64,000 bases of DNA from Blepharisma japonicum (Eukaryota > Ciliophora > Heterotrichea > Heterotrichida > Blepharismidae): positions 248,001 through 312,000 of the forward strand of contig CATKHK010000050.1 in assembly GCA_949751835.1 (NCBI GenBank), in the 5' to 3' direction. This document shows, in pieces, positions 10,559 to 21,651 of the stretch; the stretch's first letter is position 1, and each line of letters opens with the position of its first letter. Under the pieces are notes generated by a model that was not told the origin of the DNA, ran no database searches, and worked only from the letters and a program-made list of their open reading frames with translations. The position numbers and the translations under genes are program-made.

Positions 10559-13500
10559 ATGATTGCAGATACAAAAGAATATCATCTAGGTGACCATCAT
10601 CTACTCTCTCACAAAGAGCCATTGGGTGAATTTAAAAAATTTCAAAGGTATTTATTGGAATGCCTAGGTGAAATTTTTGAGCCTGAGTTCAATACAAAAA
10701 TCTCTTATAATCGGCAACTAATCCGTGAAGTGATTTCAGCTATGATCATTATATTTCAGGCAGTATCACTTTTCTGGTACCCAGATATGTCACTTCGTCA
10801 TTGAAGTTCTTATTCCACATTTTGAAATTGTCTTAGATTTTTTGATTATGATTACCTGTGTGCAAGACTAAATGTTTACCCTTTTTGTATCATAGGAGAA
10901 TGCATTTTATTTATATACTCACTCATAATCTTAGCGCTATACTGTATTTTTAAGCATTTTAACTACAAATTGCCTAGCATTTTACTCTATATTGCAAAGA
11001 CCATTATCATTTTTTTTACCTCGATATTACTAATTCCATTTGTAACAACTCTTCTTGTTGTCCTCAAATATTCAATTGGTAAGTATGAGTATGCTCATGA
11101 GTATGATGATCATGATACTAGTAATTATAATTTTGGAGCTTTAGGGAGTATTTTTAGCATCCTGATTTTAGCTATTTTTTTGCCTATATCTTTTATGGTG
11201 GAAATTATAAAGGCAGATCTTAGGCATTCGGCGGCTTATAAAAACATAAAAGCTAGGTCTAACTCTGCATGGGATTTGCTCTGCATATTATGCTTTATTA
11301 TTCAATGTCTTCTGTTTGTATTTTTAAGCAAAAATCTTCATGAGTATCATTTAGTGATAAGCATGGGCATGGGGATATATTTGTTGGTACTTGAATTTAG
11401 ATTTTTGCATTATTTCAACCCAATTGAAAATTCAATTCAAGCTTGCAAGATGGGATGCATTTCTATGTGTTCGGCTGTATTTTTATTTTCATATTTAACT
11501 GATAGTGCAACAACACTGACATTGCTATGCATCTTTTTGCTACCATTATCCTGCTTTTTTATAGCATTTTATACACAAAAAAAATATTTGACATTAAAAT
11601 CCAATAGAGACGACCCAAAAAATCAATATACCTTGGAGCATTCAATTAGACACTTATTAATAGACAAAAATTGCAAAAATAAAAATGAAATAAACGAGCT
11701 ATTGTCTAAACATTTTAGCTCGACTATGAAGAAAAATGCTCTTTATGCTATTTGAGAAGTCAATTTTTGCATTAATATTGCAAAAGATGAGCGACTGGGG
11801 AGAGTAAAATTGACAAAATACCATTTTCTCAAGTCGAATGTTGAAGCGTATGTGCAAATGTTTAGAATTGTAAAGAAATTTGAAGAGAATGGGAGTGAAC
11901 TGTCAGAAATTGAATACCTAGATCACTTACTAAGCCTTGATGAGGCCAAAAAGTCAGATGAAGAAATATGTTCTCTTTTATTAGATTTGTGAGCAGAAAT
12001 TGTGAGAAAAGATCCAAATATTAGCAAGCTCAGAAATTTGATTACCAAAATTTATGAACTTTCCAATAGAATTAAGGAACTATATGGTTCAATATCACAG
12101 GAAATCAGGAATTCTGAGGTATTTGACCTATACGGACTATTTTTGATTAATATTCTAGGAGAAATTGAACAAGGAAATATAATACTAAAGAGAAAGCTAA
12201 ATATGAAGACCCCCGAGTCCTATATGGACTTTAAAAAGCTTGAAAATTACGATGAAAAATTTGGAATTATGCTAATCTCCACAGATATTGATGCATTTGG
12301 GACTATTTCATATATGAATGAAAAAGCTGCAATAATTCTCAAAGTTTCTCCAACTGAAATGATTGGACATGATTTTAATCAATTTATTCCCAAACCTTAT
12401 TCTCTAGAGCATAATGATCACATGCGCAACTATTATAAATCATGTGCAAGTACTGTTCTAGAAACATCCATGCTTCATTTCTTCAAAATCATAATGGATA
12501 CCTCTTTGAATGCAATGCCTTAATTAAGCTTACAGCATTCAAAAATAAAGCCTATTTCATGATTTCTTTTTCTCAAATTACCACAATAAGACAAATAATT
12601 TCCATATCAGAAGAAGGTCAAATATACAGTCATTCTTCGCAGCTAGTGTCAATAATTGGGTTAGATAAAACAAGCTATAGAAATATGAATATTTCTGATT
12701 TGATATCAGGAGTCAGCTTATCGAATTTGCCATTATTTGAGCCATTTATTGTTTATCATAATAATAGAAAAATGGCATTAGTCCATACACTAAGAAAAGC
12801 AAAATTAACTATAGCTCATCTTATTTTAATTTTAACTGACTACTCTGAAATAGAAAAATGAAAAAAGCAAGAGTCCGAAGAACAGCAGGAATATTTTACT
12901 AAATTACCAAAAAGTATTAAGGAAATTCCAGAGGATGAATATGAAAATGAAATGATCACGCGAACAAAAACTAAAAAATTAACATTTCACCTAAACTCTA
13001 TTGAGAGAACATCATACATTACAAGCACTCATGATTTACCGAACTCTGAAGCAGCTGATGAGGAAAAATCATACTCAGCTGCTCCTGTAAGTTCGGCATA
13101 CTCTCAATCAATATCTGTTGATCGTATTTTTCATTTAGGATCTGCATCAAAATATATAGTAAATACTGAGAATGCTATTAAAAAATTTCAGTGGATTTTA
13201 TTTATAACAGTACTTTTTAATTAGATCATAGCCATGATTGGGACCAATATTGGGATATTGGTTTATATTATAGAAGAGGTAACACATACAAATTCTTTAG
13301 AAATTTTTAACCATCTTGGCCAAATTATGTTTTATATCGGCTCAATGGCAAATATTGTTAGATCGATTAATATAGAAATCAGTCAAGGGGCATACAATTT
13401 TACAAGGGATTACGAATATTATCGCCAAAATATTGCTGGACTCTCAATTTTACAAAAAACAGTATTAGATGATAAATCACAGTGGAGTTACTGCCCAAGC

Positions 13501-14811
13501 TCGAAAATTATCAAAGAAAATATTATTCTAATCTGGGAATTCGATATGGAGTCACCATATCTCAAAAAATACAACCTTTATGATACTATTACACTTTTTA
13601 TTAAGCATGTAAATAATATTTAGGGCCAATTATTATTGAAGTACTCTAAAACAAAAGAAATTGGCTATATCGATGAGTCAGCATGGCTTATGATAAATAG
13701 TATCGGTTATACTTTTGACTTAACAAACGATGCATTGTCTGACCTTGTTGAATGTGAAAAAAATAGAATTTATGATTCAAGCCTAAGTATTACTCTTTTG
13801 CTATGAACTGGCATTATCATTCTCTCTCTTTGCTTAATAATACTTATATATTTCGTAGTTGAGCTAAAAATAACTTATGAAAATTTTTGGAGATTCATCA
13901 AAAAATCTGTTAATTTAAGTTATTTTACTCTCAGGCAGGTCGCTTATGATAGACTTATTTCAATTCATGGAGTAGATTTGAACCAAGAAAATGAGCTTCC
14001 TCTTAAGTATTTAAAATCAAACAGCGATAATATAAAAACAACACTTACATGAAAATTCAGCTGGAGACTGAGCTTTTTTAGAATTATCTCACTCTCATTT
14101 TATTTGCTAATAATGCTTTATCTTTATAAAGACTGCGAAACATATATGATAAATAGGCCTAAATTATTACAAAATTTCAATATAAGGAGGACATTGCTAG
14201 CAAGAATCGGGTATTTCACAAGGGACATCAACTTGCCAGCAAATAAAAATCTATATCAGCAATCTTATAGTCTTCCCGACCCTTCAATTGAGTTTGAAAA
14301 ATCAATCTTTTGGTATTTAGAAGAATATAATAGCCTGCGTTCCAAAGGATTGCTTGACTTATTATCAACTTCTATGAAGCAGCGAATTTTTGAAGAAACC
14401 GATTCTGTATTTGACTTTATGAAACATGGGACTGGGGCTTCTGCTTATTCAGTTGTTTTTGATGCCTTTTATTTTGGAGTAAGCGAATATCGTTCAATTA
14501 TGGAAAAAGATTATTTCATTTCTAACTTCACTACACTTCAAGATTCTATGTCTAAGAGTATTGATATGACAGATTCAAGCTCAAAAGAAGTGATTTTTTT
14601 GCAGTTGAGTATCATAATTGATATTACTGCTGTGTTTTCTATTGGACTTGCCTTGCTCTACTTGCTTTACTACTTACCTTTTATTAAAGCTCAAACAAGG
14701 TATTTGGAAAAGGTAAGCATTTTACCAAAAATGATTCCTGAAATAGGAAATGAAAAATTATCAGAAGTTCAGTCCTTGGCAAGCTTGATTAGCGTAAATG
14801 ATAGAAACTAA
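10559..14811 (+). CDS. G3: PAS-domain multi-pass membrane protein with a one-base frameshift
   Basis: The frame runs from ATG 10559 to the middle of the PAS domain, then the aligned protein continues one frame over and is open to TAA at 14811. In G5 the site reads ACTTCTCATGCA; here it reads ACATCCATGCT, one base short after about 12468. No 15- or 16-nt intron can restore the frame, because a removal of 3n+2 would be needed. If one base were present the product would be about 1403 residues. Introns: A 13124-13138, B 13210-13224, C 13609-13623. Everything outside this site, including all introns, is intact and very close to G5, so the change is recent, allelic or an assembly error. As written the protein would lose the second half of the PAS domain and the last four membrane helices. 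Confidence 0.85.
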
Positions 14812-15711
14812 TTGGCTTTAATTAATATTTTGATATCAATTTATGCATTTTGTGTAGCTTAATAAAATAATTTTTTATTTAGTCAGACTTAAATTTATTT
14901 ATTTTTGTAATAATTTAAAACTTTCATTAAGATGTGAAGTTTTAACTTGCTCCTTTGGTTAGAAAGCAAAGCCATCAAAAAAATGCCAATTTGGAAAATT
15001 AACAACTACTTATATTAAGATTTTTGCTCATTGATCAAAGGACGACTAGCTTAATAATAGAGTAATTTTTTTCATTCTCAGAAATTTTAAATATATATAA
15101 AAATGTAATTTATAATTTAAGCTAATGATAGCTTTATAATTATGCAACAATTCTCAAGGAGTCATATCTTAATCAGCTTCTAATGAGTCTTAAATGGTGA
15201 TTAAATATCAATGATGCGCCATAAAGATAAAATTTGATTGTAAAACTGAAATATTATAAGCTTATCTCCCCTCTGTGAGAGCAAAACTCATTGAAAAAAC
15301 CCTATTTTATCAGAAAAAGGCACTCTCTATGTACGAAAAAATAATTTTTTTAATATAAAAATTTTATTTCGAAAATTACTCCTCTTTAGGATGCGATGGC
15401 TCTGAGTTTTGCAAATTTGATCAGTGCTCTTAAGTTGTGATTTCGGCACATCTAGATTTGATTATTGATATAACTGTAGCTTTTTTAGTTGGATTACTTT
15501 TGCTTTATTTTTGTTATTATTTGCCATTTTTGAAGAAAAAAATAAATTCTTAGCAAAACTAAATTCTGCTGGAAAATGATACCAAGTTTGGCGACCGAAA
15601 AAAGATTTGAGGATTTTTCTCAGACGAACAGCCTGAGCAAGCCTGATTTATATTAATAGATTTAAATAACTTTTTTATTTATTTTATAGTTTGTTATTTG
15701 AAACTCGTCTC
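14812..15711. other. G3-G4 intergenic between convergent genes
   Basis: AT-rich and without a complete gene. It holds a C-terminal fragment of another array member at about 15440-15656 (separate entry). Confidence 0.6.
15440..15656 (+). pseudogene. C-terminal fragment of an array paralogue
   Basis: One frame gives LIIDITVAFLVGLLLLY then YYLPFLKK, matching the last membrane helix of the family. A neighbouring frame gives MIPSLATEKRFEDF and ends in TAA at 15654-15656, matching the family tail after ILPK. Stops and a frame change separate the two. No upstream part of this copy is recognisable, so only about 70 residues survive. Confidence 0.7.
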
Positions 15712-18700
15712 TTAAGAATGTTTTGGTGATTTTTCTGATTTAATATAAGATGGTATGATTGAAATTATGAGCTGAAGCTTCGACAGCATTGCCATTTCAT
15801 GCTTGATATATGGAATATAATATAAAAAATACAATATAGTTATTGCAATCACATAAGCAATAGCACCATAAAGGATAAAATTTGATTTTTCCAAAATCAT
15901 ATTTTGTGAGGTTTGATCAATAATTTTATAAATCCCAGTCATTAATTGTTGTAATTGGGTCAGGTGGTTTGCTAAATTTTGAGATGCTTCGAAAAAATTC
16001 TCTTTATTGTATTGAAGATCCCAGGCATCATAAAAAAGTAAATTTGTATATCAAAATGTGCCGTAGCTAAACCCTGGGATCAATATGGTTTTATGTTCAA
16101 ATAGATTTGACTTGACCAGAGAAGACATATATTCCATTCTATCGAGCAACAGCTTATTTTTATAATGGAAAGAGCTCAGAGTTTTATCGAGTTCATCGTT
16201 TGGATTTGAGAAAATATCGGGCATCAAAGCTCAAGACTCATTATCAAACTTTCGTAGGCCTGCTTCCCTCGCTCAGAAGCCAATAGCAGGAGCGAGAGCT
16301 TTTCTGGATATATAGGTTCCTAGGAGTTCAGGTCGCTCAATTAGGTATTTTTCACATATTGGGTATATATATACATGTACACATACATAATAAACAATAG
16401 TAATCGAAAAAAGAATCAATAGACGCAAGATATACCTCGAAGAAACAGTAAAATGAACTGTTTTGCCTTTATTAATAGTTTTTTGTAATGCCTCTTGGCG
16501 ATCCTGATTGAAATCGACACCGTGAACTGATGATAGTCTGTCAAGACACAAAGCAACTAAATCAAAATATGCTCCAGCTGCTGCTTGAATGATAAAATTT
16601 CACAATAAATTATATCGCTTGTTTATTGAATATACTATCATAATAAGAACAATTATGCAAATTCCAGAAAAAACAGATTGGATAATTACGAGAAGCTTGA
16701 CAGTAGAATTTAATTTATGAATTTGATTTATCTCGCAATCAATTAGCCCATAAAGGGATGAGTTTATCTGCTTAGAGTTTTCTCCAAAGCCATTAGAAAT
16801 TAAGAACTGCAAATTTTCCGTGTAATCCTCAGAATGATTTAATTTGTAAATAAAATTTTCAGACTAAATATAAATTACATGGTCAATAAATAGATCAATT
16901 TCATCATGTAAATTCTTATATAACACTTTTGGAGTATCCAAAAATTCTCAAGTCGACAACAAATTACTTTTAACAATTTTTGAGCTGTGGCAATAGCTTC
17001 ATGAGTCGTAATTGTCTAATATATGATTTTGATATGCAAGAAAATCGGATTTTGAGGTTTGCAATAATTCAATATAAGTATTAATTTCAGTTTTATCATA
17101 TTTTGTGCAGAAATCAATAGTTCTTGCATAATTTGCAGATGCTATCATACTGTACATAATAATTCCTAGATCATTGAAGGTTTCAGTGAGTTTTGTATGA
17201 TTTACAGATTTTGAAATATATATGGATATAGCAATATTAGAAACTGAAATTAATAAAATCTATATAAAGCATACTGATAAAAATAATACCAATTTGAATC
17301 ATTTTAAAGATTTTTGAGATTTTGATATAATACGAACTCCCTTATCTAAGTAATGGTTACGATTATCATGTGAGGAAACACTATGTGTAGCTGAGCTTAG
17401 AGTTTTTTCAAGAAAATTTGAGTTACCTTCATCACTTTTTACTATGTCCATAATTGTACTGTCAGCTTCTGATACATTTTCATCAAGAGTTGTTAAATGG
17501 TGATTCGTCTGCTTTAGTAGCTCATGCTTATCTGATTCTATCGATAAAAATTTAGAACGTCTTTTTATATCAAAATTATTTTCACTATTAGTTAATATCG
17601 GCGGATGTTCAGTATATTTTATTTGCTCATAAGCTTCACCTTTAGTCCATGCATTTATTTCATAAAAATCTTGTACCAGAACAATATATGGTATTTCAGT
17701 TGATTTAAAATCTTTTTTGCAATAAATAACTGCAATTATTTTTTCTTTTCTTTGAATTAGCTTTGGCTTAAACAAGACCATTTGACAAAAATCAATTTCA
17801 GGGATTATATCATCTATAGTTTTAAATATGAAGCATGATTTTTCTATATTTAATAGGTGGTGAAAATTCTGAGAATGGCTGTATATCATTCCTTCCTTTG
17901 AAATTAAAGCAACTTCTCTGTTTTTGGTGCATGCCATCATTGAGACCATATAGTATAGACTCTCATCAAGAGCTGTTAATCTGATTAAAAATTTGCATTC
18001 ACTTAAATTGCCATTATGATCTATAATAAATAGTGTATCTCTTTTGCCTAGCTGTGGATCTGCACATGTATCAACAAATTTTTTCATAGACTCTGCATGG
18101 AATTCATTATATGGTTTTGGTATATATTGATCTATTTTATTTCCTACTATATTATCAGAAGTTTCTTTTAGAATTTGAGCAGCAATCTCATTAACATACA
18201 CGATTGTTCCAAATTTTTTTTTTTGAGCAGAAATTAGCATATTCCCAGAATATTCATCAAATTTTGTAATAATATTTTCATGAATCGTAAATTCTTCTTC
18301 GCTTTTTAATTGGTACACTTTGTGTAACAAATTTCTTCCTTTAGTGAATTCCTGCAAAATATTTTGTAGAAGGCCTCCATATAGCTCATAAACATGTGCG
18401 TGATTTGTATGAAGCATTTTCTTATATAAATCTTCAACTTTGTTGATTTCATGATAAACTTCATTTGATAAATTTTCTAGTTTGTTTAAGTTTGATTTTT
18501 TAGAGAAGACTTCATATCATAGCTCTAGTAAATATCTGCATAAAACTTCATCTTCTTTCTTAGCAACTTGTAAATCAATTAAATAAAGTAAAAAATTATT
18601 GGCGATTTGATCTGTACCTGGATGCCTTTTCATCCATTCATCGATCCTTAAAGCTTGAATTTCTCCTTCAATGCTTGAAATTACACTTCCCATTCGAGCA

Positions 18701-19956
18701 TACCTTATTTTTGCAAGCCTAATATCATTCACTGTATGTAAGAAATAATATACTTCTCAGGCCACTAGTAATTTGTCACGTCTGAACATGGGAATATTGT
18801 AAATTTCTGCGAATTTGTTAATAATATTATCAATGTGGATAGGCGAGGTATCCATTAGAAGCTTACGAATTTGGAGCTCAAAGGCATGCTGGTCTAAGGC
18901 GATTTGACTTTCTTTTGCATTTTCAACTAAGATTAAGATTCTTCTGAAAATGAGGAGTCCAGCTGCAGGTATTACACAAATGCTAAGAATAAAGGTTACT
19001 CCTGCATTATCCATTGCAACCCCAATAAGAAAACTAAAAGCAAATCCAGATAAAATTAGGAGCTGAGTGATTTTTATTGCGTTAAGTATCGGATTGAAAT
19101 ATGAGTTAAATTTAAAGGTCAGATAAGAAAAAATTAGAGACAGCGAAAAAACGAATCAAATATGCCAAATAAAATGATCATACCCATAGAAGACATATAT
19201 AAATACGACTATAAATTTTGTGAATAATTGAGCTAAGTCCAAATTTGAATCTGATCTTGCTTTTATATTAAAATTTGAAAAAGAGTGGCGAACATCTGCT
19301 GTGAATAGTTCATAAATAATAGCTAGTAAAAAGAGTAATACTGCTGAAGAAATACCTAAAATCGATCCTAATACTCCTAAAGAAAATTTGTTCTTTGGTA
19401 GTGATGAGTATAATGTTCCATCAGGATCTGCTAAAAAGGAGTATTTAGCAGTTACCAGTAAAATCATGAGAGAAGGAATATAGCCAACAGAAAATAAAAA
19501 TCCAAAAAGAAAACTTGGAAGCTTGATAAAAGCTTTGGGTATTTTTCATGATCAAAATATAAGAGTACTGATTATACTAATATAAATTATGCTTGTTCAT
19601 AGAATTGTGACTATAAGCAAAAAAGCTGGAAAATAGAGACGAGAATCAGAAATCCATGAATCAAAGCTGAAATATCCAAAGAGTTGTCAGTAAATACCAA
19701 ATTTTTTTCAAAATTGGATACTCATCGTAGGATACCAAAGCAGTGTGACAATTTGTATAATATTTAGTGAATTTATAACAATTTCCATAATAATTTGGGT
19801 CACTCTTTTACTTTTTATGCTATATTTAGGTTTGAAAAAAATCTTGAGAGATTGAATTGTGACAATTTTTGCTCTTATTAGTCAATCTTCCTTTCTTGAA
19901 TTAAGGTATTTGAAGGAAAAGGAGTCCTTGTCGAAATTTTCACTATTTAAAACCAT
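15712..19956 (-). CDS. G4: inverted, divergent PAS-domain multi-pass membrane protein
   Basis: The only array member on the minus strand. ATG is at 19956-19954 and TAA at 15714-15712; removing three 15-nt introns (A 17346-17360, B 17260-17274, C 16864-16878) gives about 1399 residues. Intron positions match those of the + strand copies, so it is a true paralogue. The PAS domain again starts near residue 566 (GTIVYVNEIAAQILKE). It is the most diverged copy: the N-terminus begins MVLNSENFDK, the loop after the third helix reads KYSFLADPDGT, and ILPKMIP is replaced by IISIIPSYIKSE. Trp is encoded by both TGA and TGG. Confidence 0.9.
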
Positions 19957-20496
19957 TTATCGCTTAATTTTATTTTTGATTATAGAAAGAGATTATGACA
20001 ATAGTATTTCTTTTTAATAGATTTTTGAAGGACTTTTTGTTTATCGTTTAAAGCTATTCCTCATTCCAATGATTTATAAATATATTAATTATTCTTTTGG
20101 CAGCAATAATCAATAGCTCATAATCTGTTATTATACTTTAAAAATATATTGATTTACTTGTACATAAATTTATTATCACAAAGTTTTATAATAATTTACG
20201 AAAGATAAAAATATAAATTTTCGAGTTTCAATAAAAAAAAAATAAAAAATCCTTTAGGAATTTATATCATAATTAAGTATCACATTCACATTTTCAATTA
20301 TATGAAACTACTGAAAATAACTCCATTAGATAAATTTAACCCAAAAATCTTGCCCAGCCTTTCATTCAGTGCCTTTGCATCCTATGCTACTAATTCACTC
20401 ATAAGTCAAAACCATAATTAAAGTCCTACCATTATATCATTTCCTATATTTCCAAATCATAAATAGCATATAGGTTGCCGGAAAAATCAAAAATAT

Positions 20497-20561
20497 GTGA
20501 TATTATGCATTATGCATCATAAATCATAAGATTGTCCTATTAGCATATGGCATATGATCAC
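20497..20561. repeat. Imperfect inverted repeat, counterpart of 4899-4947
   Basis: GTGATATTATGC at the left faces GCATATGATCAC at the right, pairing with a few mismatches. It lies at the corresponding place of the duplicated upstream block. Confidence 0.4.
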
Positions 20562-20851
20562 AAAAAATTCTCGGCACAGGTTCTAATTGATTCTCTGTAA
20601 ATTTTCATTAGCAGGAGATTATATATGATGAATTACCATAATGTTTATTAACTCTATAGGCTAGAATTTTTACCAGTAAATTATAAACAGTTAAATCTAA
20701 AAAATAAACAAATTATATATATAGAAAACAAATTATCAAAGTTTTTGCTAATATAAATAGACAAATTTTATAGAAATTTAAGCTAATAGCTCATAGATTA
20801 ATGAAATTTAATATTTTTTATCCTAATTTTCTTGTAGGTTTAAATATAATG

Positions 20852-20870
20852 CTCTAATATAAAAATCTAA
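20852..20870 (+). promoter_or_regulatory. Start-proximal box of the fragment at 20871
   Basis: CTCTAATATAAAAATCTAA precedes the ATG; only the last two or three bases differ from the G2 box. It has been kept although the gene behind it is broken. Confidence 0.45.
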
Positions 20871-21149
20871 ATGGTCGAAGGAACTGAAAATTTTGATATT
20901 CATAATTCTCAATCAATCTTACATAAACAACAGTCTGAAATATTTAAAAGGTTGTAGAAGCTTGCATTAGAGCACATTGCTGAAGTCTTTGAGCATGAGT
21001 TCAATAATCAAAATTTCGTATGAGCAGCAAATAATTCGTGAGGTGATTCCAAATATAATAATTACTATTCAGGTGATATCGCTCTTTTGGCATCCTGGCA
21101 CGTCAATTCGTCATTGAAGCTCATACTTAATGCTTTGAAATTTCCTTAG
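20871..21149 (+). pseudogene. N-terminal fragment of a G2-like paralogue
   Basis: Reads MVEGTENFDIHNSQS and continues like the first 95 residues of G2. It is interrupted by an in-frame TAG (FKRL then stop) and by an extra base in the stretch corresponding to NTQISYKQQ. Similarity to G2 continues through the WHPGTSIRHW region and ends near 21149 at TTTCCTTAG. The remaining 1300 residues are absent, so this is a truncated relic. Confidence 0.85.
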
Positions 21150-21344
21150 CGCATGAATAAATTTATCTCTAAAATCTATTGCTATCTTTATTTTGCTATA
21201 ATTTCTAAGCCTTTATTGATAACAATAGTTTTTTTTTATTTTTACTCTCTTAGTAAAAAGTATATAGGAGCCTTTTCAAGACCTTTAATATTATTTCTAG
21301 ATAGTTTATCATTTTTATAATTTTTCATATTCTGAGCTAAAAAT

Positions 21345-21651
21345 AAAATCATGATATGCTAGTAAAAACTGATGAAGAAAAAAAAAATATTTCTCAAAAT
21401 TTTACCTCATCAGTTCCTCAAAAACAGCAATTACAAAAAAAATTGAAAGAAAAAAATATTATAATTTAGCTATTGCCCAAAGGACATCTTATCACCGGAC
21501 CCTCTCAAATAAAATTTAGAATAAATTTTTTGGTTTCTTTTTTTCAAGTTCTATTGATGCAATTAAGCTGATTTTAAGTATTTATATCTTTTCTAATATT
21601 TCTAGTTTTTTGCTAAGCTTAAAAAAATATACTAATATAAAAATAGCTTAA
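21345..21651 (+). repeat. Upstream block of G5, similar to about 10225-10558
   Basis: Counterpart of the G3 upstream block, described there. It ends at the ATG of G5. Confidence 0.6.
21631..21651 (+). promoter_or_regulatory. Start-proximal box of G5
   Basis: ACTAATATAAAAATAGCTTA plus one A directly before the ATG, sharing CTAATATAAAAAT with G2 and the 20871 fragment. Confidence 0.45.

Larger units (their letters stand above)
19957..20870. other. Intergenic between divergent G4 and the 20871 fragment
   Basis: No gene seen. The right part from about 20470 is the duplicated copy of the G2 upstream block. Confidence 0.55.
20470..20870 (+). repeat. Second copy of the G2 upstream block
   Basis: Similar to 4870-5262 up to the start codon (see that entry). 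It includes a diverged inverted repeat and the start-proximal box. Confidence 0.65.
21150..21651. other. Intergenic before G5
   Basis: No gene seen. From about 21345 it is similar to the sequence upstream of G3. The start-proximal box ACTAATATAAAAATAGCTTA occupies 21631-21650. Confidence 0.55.

Noticed and set aside
12461-12475. A tiny intron explaining the G3 frame change
   Set aside because: Restoring frame needs a removal of 3n+2 bases, which neither 15 nor 16 nt gives, and no GT...AG segment lies there.
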